Positions 24,315 to 36,900 are shown, counted from the stretch's first letter. The stretch is DNA of 64,000 bases from Anthracocystis setariae (GCA_928724745.1 CAKMXJ010000006.1:682001-746000), one strand, 5' to 3'. The notes: generated by a model not told the origin, from the sequence alone. Numbers and translations: made by a program.

Positions 24315-24720
24315 AACCCTTCCCATACCAACCAAGCCTTCTCGATACGCTGCTAGATCCCGCCCCTTCCACCATCTTGACCCTTCCCCACTCTGTACAA
24401 TAACCCTCCCTTCTCCCTTGCCAAAAACATTCGCATTTGCACCATCAACACTGCTCTTGACCAAACGCACATTTCTAAACCAACCCAAAAAGCTCTTCCA
24501 AACCCCGTCCTCCTTTCAGCATTTTCACAGCAACAATCTCGAGTTTCACCCAAGTACTGCCGACTCGACGCACACACTTGAAAACTGAACCAGATTCCAA
24601 GCAAACCATCGGTCTCTTCCTCTTGCGCTGTGCGTCATGCTAACGTGGATTGAGATTTCAAGACAAGCATCCATCTACAATGGTGCATCAAGTTGAAAGG
24701 TGCAGTCTGCAGTCCTTGCA
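24315..24720. other. Convergent 3' region, MPC1 and sacsin-like gene
   Basis: C/A-rich 3' flank of MPC1 meeting the 3' end of the minus-strand neighbour. No gene seen. Confidence 0.6.
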
Positions 24721-27700
24721 CTAAGATTCAGCCTTGGCAATGTACTCGACCAGCGATACAACGTACTTCTCGGCAATCGCGCTAAAATACCACTCGTGCT
24801 CTGCATTGTGCGCCGACACCACATTATGAGCAATCTCATGCGCAACGCTAAAGTACGTCGAAACCAGCGCTTCCGTCATCTTGCCTTGCTTGACCAGCTC
24901 GTCATGCCACGCCAAATAATAGCGGAAGTTGAGGTAGATCGCACCTCCACGGTTGAACGCAATCGCCGGTCCAGCTGTATCGCAGAAAACGTACATGCTT
25001 CGCGGATCCAGTCCAAAGATGCTTCCCACCGGCTTGTACACTCGATTGATCAGCCGTTCCAGAGCGCCCGCGTTGGCTTGCAGCATACAAGGCGCATCCA
25101 GCGTCGGATGAAGATACACCTTCATACCAGCTACCTCGCCCGCCAGCTTGAGGTCCGTATCGACACCAACATCACAGTACAAATTCGATGCCTCTTTGAT
25201 CTGCGTTTGACGCGCCTCGCTCTTGATCGTGGACGAAGCATCGGGACGCGATGCTCGGATAGCCTTAAGCACATTGTTGTGGATCGAAGACAGTGGCGTC
25301 ACTTCACTCGTGGGTGCCGTGGCTGCGGCTCCAGTGCTGCCACCTGAAGACGGCGACAGAGCGCCCAGCGATCGGTCCTCATCGTGCCGACCGGCGGCTG
25401 CAGCCGCAGCTTGCCCATGCCTGAATAGATCGTCAGGCGACGGACGCTCGATCGAACTCGTTCCGTCGGCTAGGGAGCTACGCTGTTTGGAGCCAGCCTG
25501 CAGGAACTTATTGCGGAAGCCAGAGAAGAACCCGGTGCCAGCATTGCTGTCGCCTCCTGCCACCGCACCTATGGCGCTGGAGGAGTCATTCGCGACCCGC
25601 GAGACCGCCGACGAGGTGTCCTTGCTTCGACGCGGATAGTTGCTGCTCAGCATGTCGTTGGTGGTTCGCTCCACATGGGCATCACTGTGACTTCGAAGAG
25701 CCTGTTCCACATAGTGGGGATCGGCATCTGGAAAGACGCTCAGCACCTGCTTTCTCCAGTCAACGATCTTTGCCTCGGTTGCTTGCACCTCTGCAGCTCG
25801 CTCCTCGGCTTTGAGTCTCTCTTCCCGCATCTGCGCCTCAGCAGCCTCTCGCTCGGCCTTGCGCTGGGACAGAATCTTATCGACGTGGAACCCGCGTCGC
25901 TTGAGGTTTCGCAGCGACGTAGAGAGGAGCGTCATGTACAGGAGCACTTCTTGCAACCTTTGCTTGGTGACGAGGTACTTGCTGAGAGATGTGGCCACCT
26001 CGAAGAAGTCGACCTCCATCGACGACGAGAGATGCAGGATGAGCTTTGAGCCACGCATCGATGCCATGGCGGTACACTTCTGCACATTCTGCTCGTGCAC
26101 GCGGTCGTATCGTAGCGTGCGGACCAGGCGAAGACCAGCTCCCTCGATCTCTTCGACTTCGAGCGCGCCCTTGAGCCATTCTGCATCCTTGCGGATCTCG
26201 GATCGGGAAGACTGCCGCTTTTCGAAAAGAAAGAGCGGCGTTCGCTCAAGAACGAGCGCTTTGATCTCGCGAGCTCGCTGCGTGTCTCTGACAGCACGGC
26301 CTTCGATCGAGTAACGCTCTTCGACAAGCGCACTGAGTCGAGGCGAACCTAGCTTGCCGTACAGGCCTTCCTGAAGTAGATCCTCGTGTGGCGCATAGAA
26401 GAGCGACGATGCGAAGAGCATGTGCGAGTTGGCATCGTCTACGATCACGACATCGGAAGGTTTCTTGAGCGCGTACACCAGGGTGCCTGTTTCGTCAGCT
26501 TCCTCATCTTCGTCGTCCTCGTCCAACAAATGGCCTGTTTTGGGCGCCGCATCTTTCGTCTTGCTCTCTGTGATGCGCTTCGATCCGAGCAGGAAAGCCG
26601 ATCTGGCCATCTGGTTGCGTAGAGGCGTGCGAATGCGATTCCAATGAGTTGCAATCTGTCGAAGGATGCCGAGATATGCGTCCGCGCTGCCCGCCAACTG
26701 GTAAAATCGCTGAGGCTCACTGACAAGCCGTTCCGCCACCTCTTCGATGCTGGGCTCGGTGCGGACACCACAATTCTTGAGGAAGGCACCCGCAACAGAG
26801 CCAAAGTCACAGTAGAAGAAGACGTCTCTGAAAGGGGTATCCGAGGTTGTATCGCCAAAGTAACAGTTCATGGGCGCTACCAAGTGCACCGCCCCAGCTG
26901 GAGTAGCAGCAGGACTGTCGGCGGATCCACCTGCCACCGGCTTTGTACTGCGTCGGACAGGGATGAATTCGGCGGCTCGCAGCTGAGCAAAGTCGTTGAG
27001 ACTGAACTCGGGAACAGTAGCGAGGTATTCGAAGATCTTGCGCGCTTGTGCCTCATCCCTTGTCGGCGAGTTGACGAGCTTTCCGATGAGCTGCGTCGAT
27101 GTGGGGTTCGAGCGCAAGCCAAGCTTGGGCACGTCAGCCAAGTTGATCTCCGGTCCGACCACGGAGAATCCCATCACTTCAGCTTGCGTATTGGTGAAGA
27201 CCTCCGTGGGCTTGCGCAACACCGTTTTTTTCTCCGCGGGCAATCTCGCCGGTACGAAAGCGTACTTCTCGGCACGATGGATGGTGTACTGTTTAGCGTA
27301 GTGAGCGTGGAATTTTTCCAAGAAGAAAGCAAGCGCTTTGGAACGCAGGGTATCGTCTGAGGCAGTTGAAGCCAGCTGCAAGACGGTATCAAGGGGCGGA
27401 TAGCGTTGCAAGCCGAGGTCAAATACGAAACGAGCTTCTTCTGATGATGGTTTCCACGGCTTGTCAGCCCAGTCCAGAACCGGCAGCTGCAACGCTTTGA
27501 GTGCCTCGGTGGGCTCGTAGAGGTCACATGCCCGGTAACGGATGATTCTAGGCTTGCCATCTTCTTTCAAGGGGCCGATCTCGCCGTGCTTAGGGAAGAT
27601 AGCAGTCTTGTTGAGTCTCTCTTTCTCCAACTCGGAAAGCGTGTCTTTGTTCGAAGCGAGGTAGGCAACGAGGTCAACATGCGACCAGCCACCACCCGCT

Positions 27701-30056
27701 ACGAGGCGGTTGAAGATCATTTGAAGCTCCACATGGCGACGGACACCCAGTTCGATCAGCATCTTCTCCAGATTGCCCTTGACCTGTGCTGATTCGAGCT
27801 CAACAATGGGAAGATCGGAGAAGAGCGAGACGTTGCTGAAGTAAGCGTCGCTGGGCTTTTGCATCTGCAGACGGGTTGGAATGCAAGTGACATCGGCCAG
27901 GAGAAGGCGGATCTCTTCATGCTGCTGAGCAGGCAATGCAAACCAGGCGCGCGATAGCGTCAAGAGAACCTTTTCAGCAAATGCTGGGGTTTTCTGCAGG
28001 TCGGTGTCGTTGATCGCAGCTGAGGCCGATCGCTGAGCCTGAAAACTGAGCTGAACGAGATTTTTCAGCCAAGCGGGCACGGTCAATTCGGACCAGCCGA
28101 AGACACGCGAGAGTTGGACTGTGGTGAAAGACTTGGAGACGTCGTAGGCGAGACATGTTTCTGGCAGAGGGACGTCAGTGGGAAGACGAGATGTGTTGAG
28201 GTAATAGCGCACGACGCTCAGAGGTTGTATCTTCTCCGGCGCAGCTGCATCCTTGGGATCGGCGATGGTGAGCATGGCGTTATTGAGAAGCTTTGATCGT
28301 AAGCTGATGTCGTAGGACGGATGGGCAGCGACGCTGACCCACCACTTGAGACAAGCAACCATCTCAGTGATTGTGAGAGCGCGCGACGCGAGCTCTTGGA
28401 ACACGTCGTCCATCGTGACGTCCTGGACCAGATTACGAGAGCGGACCTCTCGTACAAAGTCGGGGGCGTGTTCGACCTGTTCTGGTGGGATCGTGGCGAG
28501 ATCCTTGATGAAGTCTGAGAGCAATGCATTCGGGATGCGAACGGCGGCCGAATGCTTGACGCCCCGGGTCGACATGAGCGAGATCGTGTTTTGTCGCGCA
28601 GCTCCAAAGAAGGATGTGAGGAAGAGCGAGGACACACGTGAGGATGGCGAGGAAGACCGGAAGGTGAAAAAGCGCATGAGATGGAGAGCGCGGTCCTTGA
28701 GAGCCTTGGCAAGACCGTCGTCCTCCTTGTTGGGACGCTTGTCGCCAAAAGAGTTTGTCCACAGGCGGCCAATGTCTGACAGCTCGTTCTCGTACACAGC
28801 GCGGGCAACGTAACCTCCCATCGAAAGAAGCTCCGAATTCCACTGAGCACAGTAACGATCAACAAAGTCGAGGGACTCACGCTCGACGGTGGGGATGAAG
28901 CGCGCCGCGATGTGGCCACTGAACCCAGTGGTCTGGTGAGTGCGAAAGCCGATGAAGGCGTGACCCTGATCCTCGAGGCGTGGCATGAGCCCTGAGAAGA
29001 TTTGACGGACACCCCGGTCGAGGCCAGCAGCGGAGGAAGTGATAGAGGCCGAGCCATCGGCGTCTTGATTGTCGTGGGGAAAGCTCGCGTCGTACTCTTG
29101 CTTGCCCGTAAAGATGAGATGGAAAGCGGTGACTTTGGGCGGTGGCTTTTTTGTGCTGCGCTCAATCTCCCGCTCGAAGGCCTTGTCGGCTGAGACGCTG
29201 ACGTTGGCAGTTGCAATGCGCAGATGAATGGATGCGGACACAGAGGTGAGCGAAGTGGCAACAGCATCGAGCTTGCGCTTCTCGGCAGCCTGAGCTGCTT
29301 CGGCCTCCCTCCGTCGCTGTGCTTCGCGCTCGCGCTCCTTCTCTTTGTCTTTGGCGGCTGACGAACCAAAGCCAAAGGCACTTTGAAGCATAGAGGTGAG
29401 CCCGCCACCGGCAGTTTTTCCCAATGCGGACGCCAGCGATTGCATTGATTTGGGCTTGTCCTTCTCGGCAGCATCGATAACGAGCTGCAGAGCCTGAACG
29501 TCGATCTGTACGGCGGTGGATTCGAGGTCGCGGACACGCATGATGCGACCCGGGCTGTAGGAATTGAGATGGCCGGGCATGGTCATGGATTTGGGCAGCG
29601 CCAGCTTCTTTTCGAGCTTGCAGAGCAGATGGTCGTCCCAGTAGAGAGCGATGGATCTGATCTTTGTGGTGAAGGTGAGTGAAGTAGCCAGAAACTTGGA
29701 CAGAGCCATGGGAGAGTCCGGGAAAGGAGCAGGCTCTCGAAGAGCCATGAAGAAAGTGGTCCATGGATTGCCCGATGGCGAAGTTTGACGGTCGGCGTTG
29801 TTTGCTCGCTTTGTGAAGAGAGCGTCGCCCTTCCAGAAGAAGCCCATGAGCTCGTCACCGGAAGATACGATGGGCTCCTCACAGATACTAAAGAGAGAGT
29901 AGAAACCGACGCCAAAGGCACCGATTCGATCAGGGTCAGGGTTTCCCTCTGCGATCCTGCGAAGACGAGACCAATCGTCATTACCGAAAGGCTTGCCGTC
30001 ATTACGAAAGACCCAGTTGGAGAGCGTGGCTTTGAAGTCAGGTAGAGGCGAAGAAG

Positions 30057-30087
<31 letters not shown>

Positions 30088-30360
30088 GGAGGAGGAGGAG
30101 GAGGAGGAGGAGGCTGACGAGCTGGCAGCAGCGTGATCGCCGTTGGACTTGGAGCGCTGGGACTCGAAACGTAGCTCGCAATGGGTTGCGCCAGCATCGT
30201 CGGCATTCTGAAGGAGCTCTCGGAAGACAGTGAACTCGGCGGCATATCGAGCAAGGATTTTGTCGATGAGGGCGCGTTGATTGACGGTGATGGCTTCCTC
30301 CTGGCGAGAGTCATCCATGAGAGCCTTGCGAGCAAGTTGACCGGCGGCGATGGAAGCCAT
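24721..30360 (-). CDS. Sacsin/Hsp90-like ATPase-fold protein (fungal DUF3684 family) with CUE-like and HEXXH segments
   Basis: A 1,879-residue intronless ORF. The N-terminus has the GHKL/sacsin ATPase signature: FRELLQNADDAGATHCELRF (Glu48, Asn52, Asp55), then FRNDGKPFGNDDWSRL and IGAFGVGFYSLFSI, as in sacsin repeats and Hsp90. A low-complexity Ser run lies near residues 85-105 and a charged coiled-coil-like stretch near 340-370. The rest of the N-terminal 1,400 residues fits the fungal DUF3684 family, whose function I do not know. Near residues 1537-1580, VFPDADPHYVEQALRSH resembles a CUE ubiquitin-binding domain. The C-terminus has His1841-Glu-Ile-Ala-His1845 followed by HNAEHEW, a zinc-metallopeptidase-like motif. 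A chaperone role is inferred from the fold only. Confidence 0.85.
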
Positions 30361-32232
30361 ACTTGAAAGTGATGCGCAGCCTGGATAAAAGCGGCTGATG
30401 CTAGATCAAGAAACGGGGGCAGTGGGTCTATAGATGTGGGACAGGGTGTTGCGCGTCACCAGTGCCAAAAGCGAAAAGCTGATCTGCTGTCTAAGTGGTG
30501 GCGTATGAGCGCAAGGCTCGGTGGTAGAGGGTGAGTCGGGCGAATGCAATCAAAGGGCCTGTGCTGTGCTGAGCAAGGTATTAATAAGATGGATGAGGTG
30601 AGGAGAACGGGCTGTACGTGCGCCGGCTGGCGTTGGTGCTTTACTGGAGGACCCTGCAGCATCCAAAGCGGAATTCGGCATCAGCAGAGTGCGGAAACCA
30701 ACACTTAGGCTGAACGCTTTCAGAATGTATGGCTGACGCTGAGCTGAGCTGAGCTGAGCTGAGCTGAGCGATCCCTCTTGGCATTGAGATTGATTTGTTA
30801 GATCGACAAGGTCCAAGAGATTTGGATGTTAGACCGCAAGGTGCTTATTTTGGTGGGCAAGCTATGATGTGGGTGTCTCTCTCGCCTAACCAAAAGGGGC
30901 ACGCACGGGTTGCAGTACCGAGTTGTAGTGAGGCGGCGGTGCCAAGGCCCGAGAGCCCGTCGACCCCGTCGACCCCGTCGGCTGCGGCGGCGGTCGAAAA
31001 TCCGACGTCATGCCAGCCTTATTGTTCAAGGGTTTTTTCTGCCAAAGAAAGCAACTGCCATCCTTGTTGGATGCGCGCATCATGCCCACGTAACTGCACT
31101 CTACTCTTCTCGCTTCACATTGGACTGTGTATCTGCTCACCAAGCACCAGCTCACGAGTGCGTGATGGCTGGCTGGCTAGCTGATGACGCCGCTTTGAAT
31201 ACTGTCTACAGGATGCGGTTGGATGCGGTTTGGTGCGTACGTATTGTACTGTACTGTACCGTACAGCAGCTTCACTTTGCCTCGAAAGGCGCTAGGAACG
31301 ACGCAGCGCATCTCGGTATTATTGGTATTGTATCGTACCGTTACAGTACTGAATCACGAATGGTAGCAAAGTCAACCGTTTTTCTACAGACTAGCTGTAA
31401 CTGCGTACTGTAGCGTCAAAGGTGAATTATGTGTTTTGCTTATTTTATTAATAGAAGGTGGGCTTTCTTTTCAAATTCAAACCCGCCAAGCGACGCAGTG
31501 CAGATGCAGAGGCTGCAGCTGAGTTACTTGGCTGTGCAATTCAATCAATCACATTTATTATTGAATACATGAGAGAACACCGTTAGAGAACACCGTGACC
31601 GTGGCACACAACTCTGACAGGAAAAGAGACACACAGACACAGACAAATGGCCCCCAGCTGTCAACATCATGCGCCGTTGTGGAGATGCAGCTACTCACTC
31701 ACACTGTAACAGGTGAGTTTGTGCCATTTTCTTGGCTGCTTAGCGAAGGCGTGCGGAGTGGGTGAGTGCCACTTTGGCTCGCCACAGACAGCAAAGTGCC
31801 ATAAAAAACAGTTAAGGCTAGTACAGTAGTACAATACCCTACTCAAGTCAACGTGCAATAGGTTGCCCACTTCTATTTCTACATCCCATCTTAATCTAGG
31901 TGGCTCTTTCGATTCGCTCCAATCTCTCATACATCCACAATCGATGTCATCTTCACTTCCATCCTTCCTACGTTACACATAAAGGCCATCACTATCTAGA
32001 TTGGCATCAACTTCCACGCTACGTCTTGTCGTGCCAACATATATCTCGATAACCGCATCGAGCACTCGTAGAAACAAAGGCGACATATCCTCCGCCTTGA
32101 AACCTTAAACCACCTCATCTTCTCAACCCCATAGACGACTGGAGGCTCCCCAGCTTTCGGTCTCTACGCCTCCTTTCGCCCAGCATTTCCTCTACTCCAA
32201 AGAAGGTGGTCTTCACCTCTCCATCAACAGAA
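30361..32232. promoter_or_regulatory. Divergent region upstream of the sacsin-like gene and the Ca2+/H+ exchanger
   Basis: About 1.9 kb with no convincing gene. It holds a tandem (GCTGA) repeat at about 30738-30769. Overlapping TACTGTAC copies lie near 31246-31266, and further copies or relatives near 31330-31350, 31403-31414 and 31821-31834. Confidence 0.5.
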
Positions 32233-33831
32233 ATGTCCGAACCACACAACCACGCGCCTGACGCAGCCCATCCGCCTTCTGCTGCACAAGAGGCTGCTTC
32301 GCCTGTTGACGAACAGCGCGCATTCACCAGCTCCAGCATGCATCCCAACAACCCATACAGGCGTAACGATGACAACAGCAGTCACGCCACACAGCGCACC
32401 AAGCGCGCCACCATCAACACCGATCCTGACATGCTCGAAAAGGGTGAAGCTCCGTCATCCAACGAAGATTCGTCAGCCTTCACACGTACCGCATCGTCGT
32501 CCGATCAAAACACAAAGCGCGGCATGGATCGGGACCAGTCGTCCATCCGTGAGGGCCTTGGCGGTCCTTTCGCTGGCCCACCGCGAAGAGCTACCATGGA
32601 ATCAAGGCAAACCATTCGTCGCTCCTTTACTGAGCTGTTCCAACCGGAACACAAACTTGCCGACCCACCCAACACGTTGGTCAGTCTCAAAAACCTCCTG
32701 CTTGGCTCTTACCTCAATGTCCTCTTGGTTTGCATCCCCATCTCCTGGGCACTTCATTTTGCCTTGGACAGGACCGTCTTCAAGAACGGCATCGCCATCT
32801 TTATCACATCCTTCCTTGCCATCATGCCGCTTGCCACCATCCTCTCGCAGGCCACCGAGGAAGTCTCACTTCGCGTTGGCGAGACCATCGGTGGTCTCAT
32901 CAATGCCTCGCTCGGAAACGCCGTCGAATTGATCGTCGCCATCGTATCGCTCTTCAACTGCGAACTCATCATCACGCAAACTTCGCTTCTTGGCTCCATC
33001 CTCTCCAACTTGCTGCTCGTGTTGGGTACATGCTTCTTTGCAGGTGGCTTGCGCGTCAAGGAGCAAGTCTTCCTCGAGGCGCCAACTCAGCTCAACACCT
33101 CGCTCCTCATGATGGCTGTCATCTCGCTCGTCATCCCTTCCGCCTTCCACGCGGTGCTTGGCGCCATCCCTGACAACCTGGAACGACCCGACATTCTCAA
33201 GTTCAGCCGTGGCGTATCGGTTCTGCTCCTGCTCATCTACATTGGTTTCCTCATCTTCTCGCTTGCATCGCACAAGGAGTTCTTTGAGGATGACAACGAA
33301 GAAGAGGAGGAGGAAACTCCGCAGATGAACATGACTTCGGTCCTCATCACGCTCGTTATCGTGACAGTGCTCATCGGAGTGACGTCGGAATGGCTCGTGG
33401 ATTCGATCAACGTCGTCGTCTCCACCGGTGGCATCTCACGTACATGGATTGGTCTCATCTTGCTACCCATCGCATCCAATGCTACCGAGCATTTGGCCGC
33501 CGTCATCTTTGCTTGGAAGAACAAGATCCAGATGGCTTCGTCGATCGCCATTGGCTCTTCGATCCAGATTGCACTCTTTGTCATCCCCTTGCTCGTGATC
33601 ATCGCTTGGATGGGCGATAAGCCGCTCACCCTCCTATTCGATCCATTCGCTACCATCTTGCTCTTCCTAACCGTGCTTATCGTCAACTTTGCCATCGCAG
33701 ACAACAGATCCAATTACCTCGAGGGCTTTGTCCTCATCATGGTCTACCTGATCGTAGCCCTGACAGTCTGGTTCGTACCAGACGACCTCGCAGACGCTCT
33801 TTTCTCCGATGCTTACTGTCATAATGGGTAG
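32233..33831 (+). CDS. Ca2+/H+ exchanger (CAX/VCX1 type)
   Basis: The 532-residue product has a hydrophilic Ser/Thr-rich N-terminal region (about 1-145) and then about eleven membrane segments in two homologous halves. The cation-exchanger motifs are GNAVELI (228-234) in the first half and SNATEHL (415-421) in the second. An acidic loop (EEEEEETPQMN) separates the halves, as in yeast Vcx1 and plant CAX. These proteins move cytosolic Ca2+ (or Mn2+) into the vacuole against H+. ATG 32233 (MSEPHNHAPD) is used; the frame runs nine codons further only to a GTG. The N-terminal extension could be autoinhibitory as in plant CAX, but that is inference. It converges on AACS. Confidence 0.92.
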   Translation: MSEPHNHAPDAAHPPSAAQEAASPVDEQRAFTSSSMHPNNPYRRNDDNSSHATQRTKRATINTDPDMLEKGEAPSSNEDSSAFTRTASSSDQNTKRGMDRDQSSIREGLGGPFAGPPRRATMESRQTIRRSFTELFQPEHKLADPPNTLVSLKNLLLGSYLNVLLVCIPISWALHFALDRTVFKNGIAIFITSFLAIMPLATILSQATEEVSLRVGETIGGLINASLGNAVELIVAIVSLFNCELIITQTSLLGSILSNLLLVLGTCFFAGGLRVKEQVFLEAPTQLNTSLLMMAVISLVIPSAFHAVLGAIPDNLERPDILKFSRGVSVLLLLIYIGFLIFSLASHKEFFEDDNEEEEEETPQMNMTSVLITLVIVTVLIGVTSEWLVDSINVVVSTGGISRTWIGLILLPIASNATEHLAAVIFAWKNKIQMASSIAIGSSIQIALFVIPLLVIIAWMGDKPLTLLFDPFATILLFLTVLIVNFAIADNRSNYLEGFVLIMVYLIVALTVWFVPDDLADALFSDAYCHNG

Positions 33832-33896
33832 AGTTCACCCTCACACCGCCAGCCACGCTCGCTCGCTAATCCTTGCGTTGTAGATAGTTGTAGATA

Positions 33897-33900
<4 letters not shown>

Positions 33901-33979
<79 letters not shown>
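33901..33979. repeat. (TC)n microsatellite, about 39 units
   Basis: An uninterrupted CT dinucleotide run in the 3' flank between the Ca2+/H+ exchanger and the convergent acetoacetyl-CoA synthetase gene. A 9-10 base G run follows near 34101. Confidence 0.95.
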
Positions 33980-33981
<2 letters not shown>

Positions 33982-34114
33982 TTTGTCCTCAGCATCGTTG
34001 TTATTTTTGCATGATCACTAAATTGACATTTTCATTTTGTTTTTTTCCAAATGTGCGGGCGGGTTGGATTGTGTGTTTTGCCCTGGAGTTGGGGTTTTGG
34101 GGGGGGGGTTGTGT

Positions 34115-36244
34115 TTAGGCAGGGAGTTGCGATCTGAGTTTTGTGCCTAGCTGTACAAACTGGTCTAGACTGTTTGGATTCAGGAGTGTAGCTCTGTTGA
34201 TCGCATCTAGCGCGGCGCCGTTGATGATTTTTTTAACGGGTACTTCGACCTTCTTACCGTTGAGGGTTTTGGGGATGTCGGTTACGGGTTCGATGAACCT
34301 AGGTACGTGACGGGCGCTTCTCTTCTGACGGATGAGCGAGGTGAGTTGTTTCCTAACCTTGTCCACATCAACACCGATGGTGGGGTTGAGGACGATGAAG
34401 AGGCACACTACTTCGTCATCGGCTGAGGCGGTTTTCAGTGCAACTACGAGCGAGTCAGTGATGCTTGTTTGCAGTGGATTTTCCGGTGATTCGAGTAATT
34501 CGTAGATCTCCGAGGAGCCGAATCGGATTCCGCCAGGGTTGAGGATGCCGTCGCTGCGACCAAGCATAACCACACCTCCGTGAGCCGAGAGCATGACAAA
34601 GTCTCCATGATACCAGACTCCCTTGATCTGCGAGTAGTACGAGTCAAAGTATTTGCTCTCAGGCTGCTTCCAGAAGCCTAAAGGTTGCGCAGGGAAGGGC
34701 TTCTTGCATACAAGGTCGCCCACAGTGTTGGCGGTAGTCACTTCAGTGCCTGCGTCCGAGTCGTAGACAGCAATGTCCATACCGAGGTTCCGAGCCTGGA
34801 TCTCACCAGCCCTCACAGGCAGTGCAGTGTTGTGACCAGCGAAGAGAGAGCACAGGTCGGTACCTCCCGTGATGGAACCGATCAGGATGTCCGAGCCGAT
34901 CTTGGTGTGGATGAACGGGTACAGCTCCGCACGGAGCGGTGAGCCGGTGCTGAGGACTTGACGCACCTTCAGATTCGGGTGGTTAGCCTTGACAGCGTAT
35001 CCGGACTTCTCGAGGGCTCCGAGGTAGGCGGCTGAGGTGCCGAAGGTGGTGACGCCGTGCTTCTCAGCAAGGTCCCAGAGGACGGAAGCTGGCTTGAGCG
35101 GCGAACCATCGTAGAGGACGATGGGACAGCCGGTGACAAGGCCAGCGATGAGGAAGTTCCACATCATCCAACCGGTCGTTGTATGTTGGAAGAAGACATC
35201 ATCGGGTGTGAGACCACCATGGATCAAGTGCTCTTTGGAAAGCTGGATGAGCATGCCACCTGCACGATGGGTGATGGCTTTGGGCTTGCCAGTGGTGCCG
35301 GAGGAGAAGAGGATCCAAAGAGGGTGGTTGAAGTCGAGCTGTTCGAAAGGAATTGGCTGATCTGCAGCCGATTTGCCTTCTGCCAAGAAATGCTCCCAGC
35401 TCGTCCAATTTGTTGCGTCTGCCCCATCTGACGACGAAAGGGTTTCAGGGACAGGGTGCGATCGAACGTAAGGAATGACGATCACGCCTTCCAACTTTTG
35501 CTCATCCTCCTTCCTATCCGCTTCAAGCCCATCAACGACGTTCTGAAGCTTCTTGAGGTGATCATGTACCTTGCCGTTGTAGCGCACGGCATTGACGCTG
35601 AGCAGGATCTTGGGCCTTACCGTCCTCAGCCTCTCCAACACTCCCTCGGGGCCAAAGTCGGCCGCTGCACTGGTCCAGACCGCTCCAATCGACGATGCAG
35701 CCAGGAAAGCCACCAGATTTTCGATGTTGTTTGCCGAGTACGAAGCTACGCAATCGTTCACCTTGATTCCGCGCTCTCGCATCGCACTTGCCGCCTGTGC
35801 GACCATTCGGTACAGCTCGCCATAGGTGATCGAGGTTTCGTCCAATTCGCCGGTGGTTGTGTCCACCTCGGTGGACTGGATCACCGCCGTCCTCTTGGTT
35901 GCTGTCTCGCCCGCACTGGGTCCACCGTGACGCAGAAGGTTCTCGGCAAAGTTCAAGCGGGCGCCCTCGAACCAGCGAGGCGGAGGGTAAATTGGTGCGT
36001 CTTGAACAATAGCACGGGAAGCTTTGACAGAGGAGATGACGTGAGTTTCGTCCCACACAGCGGACCAGAAGTCATTGAGGTTATCGCAGGACCATCGCCA
36101 CAACTGGTCGTAGTCCTTGAGGTCAAGAGAAAAACGCTTGTTGATGCTTCGGCGGAAGGCATCCATGGAGGTGGATGCGACATCTTTTGGCTCCCAAAGG
36201 AGCTTTCCTTGGACGCTGGTACCGCTAATGCTACCGTTCTCCAT
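34115..36244 (-). CDS. Acetoacetyl-CoA synthetase
   Basis: The 709-residue product belongs to the ANL adenylate-forming superfamily. It carries the N-terminal ACS cap (DYDQLWRWSCDNLNDFWSAVWDE) and the family ordering of acetoacetyl-CoA synthetase: PRWFEGARLNFAENLL, then ATP-binding FSSGTTGKPKAITH around residues 312-325. STGSPLRAELYPF, TGGTDLCSLFAGHN, the hinge GRSDGILNPGGIRFGSSEIY, and a C-terminal lysine-containing segment (TLNGKKVEVPVKKI) follow. It converts acetoacetate, ATP and CoA to acetoacetyl-CoA, AMP and PPi in the cytosol, feeding sterol and lipid synthesis or ketone-body/leucine carbon use. Length agrees with bacterial and animal enzymes (~650-700). It sits in tandem downstream of PCK1; acetyl-CoA synthetase is less likely because of the AcsA-specific sequence differences. 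Confidence 0.92.
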   Translation of the reverse strand: MENGSISGTSVQGKLLWEPKDVASTSMDAFRRSINKRFSLDLKDYDQLWRWSCDNLNDFWSAVWDETHVISSVKASRAIVQDAPIYPPPRWFEGARLNFAENLLRHGGPSAGETATKRTAVIQSTEVDTTTGELDETSITYGELYRMVAQAASAMRERGIKVNDCVASYSANNIENLVAFLAASSIGAVWTSAAADFGPEGVLERLRTVRPKILLSVNAVRYNGKVHDHLKKLQNVVDGLEADRKEDEQKLEGVIVIPYVRSHPVPETLSSSDGADATNWTSWEHFLAEGKSAADQPIPFEQLDFNHPLWILFSSGTTGKPKAITHRAGGMLIQLSKEHLIHGGLTPDDVFFQHTTTGWMMWNFLIAGLVTGCPIVLYDGSPLKPASVLWDLAEKHGVTTFGTSAAYLGALEKSGYAVKANHPNLKVRQVLSTGSPLRAELYPFIHTKIGSDILIGSITGGTDLCSLFAGHNTALPVRAGEIQARNLGMDIAVYDSDAGTEVTTANTVGDLVCKKPFPAQPLGFWKQPESKYFDSYYSQIKGVWYHGDFVMLSAHGGVVMLGRSDGILNPGGIRFGSSEIYELLESPENPLQTSITDSLVVALKTASADDEVVCLFIVLNPTIGVDVDKVRKQLTSLIRQKRSARHVPRFIEPVTDIPKTLNGKKVEVPVKKIINGAALDAINRATLLNPNSLDQFVQLGTKLRSQLPA

Positions 36245-36900
36245 CTTGACGGCGATGTCTATGGTTGAGCTCTAGATTGTGTAGAGGAATAGGTTGGAGG
36301 GCACGAGAAGCAAGAGAAGTTGGTTCAGATCCACTGCACCGAAAGGATAGAGCCGGGAAGGAAGCGATTCCGGTTCTGCTGTATGTGGTCTTGTGAGGAA
36401 CCAAAACTGTCTGAAGATCGTTCCAGTAGCCGGATTAGCAACGACGCGGGCCAACCGAAAGGCCCGCGCCGACAGACTGTATCAGTTCTGGGCCGAAGCC
36501 GCCAAGAAAGTGTTGGTTTTTTGTGGGGAGAATTGCAGAACCAAGGACCTTGATGTCCGGAATAACCGAAAACACGCTACACTACTTGTGATGCCTGCGT
36601 GCCGCCTTCCCCCCACTCAACCGAAGCCCTTCTGCTCTCCAGCCCCCACTTGATAGACACTCGCTCATCCTATTTGCTATTCGAACGACTTTACTCGACT
36701 CATCATATCACGTCAACACGAACATGCTGGTCTGGAGGAGCAATTGCACTACAATGCTCATATCATAGACTCACGTGGTCATTTCGAAACCCCCTTTCTG
36801 AATCGCACGCATAGATAGATGGAGACACAGGCCAAGGTGGAAAGGGACAATGTGTATATCAGTTGAGAATGCTAATAATGCTAACAAACGTCAGGCCCAC
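36245..36900. other. PCK1-AACS intergenic region
   Basis: About 650 bases holding the AACS promoter and leader and the PCK1 3' flank; both genes are on the minus strand. No gene or RNA recognised. Confidence 0.6.
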
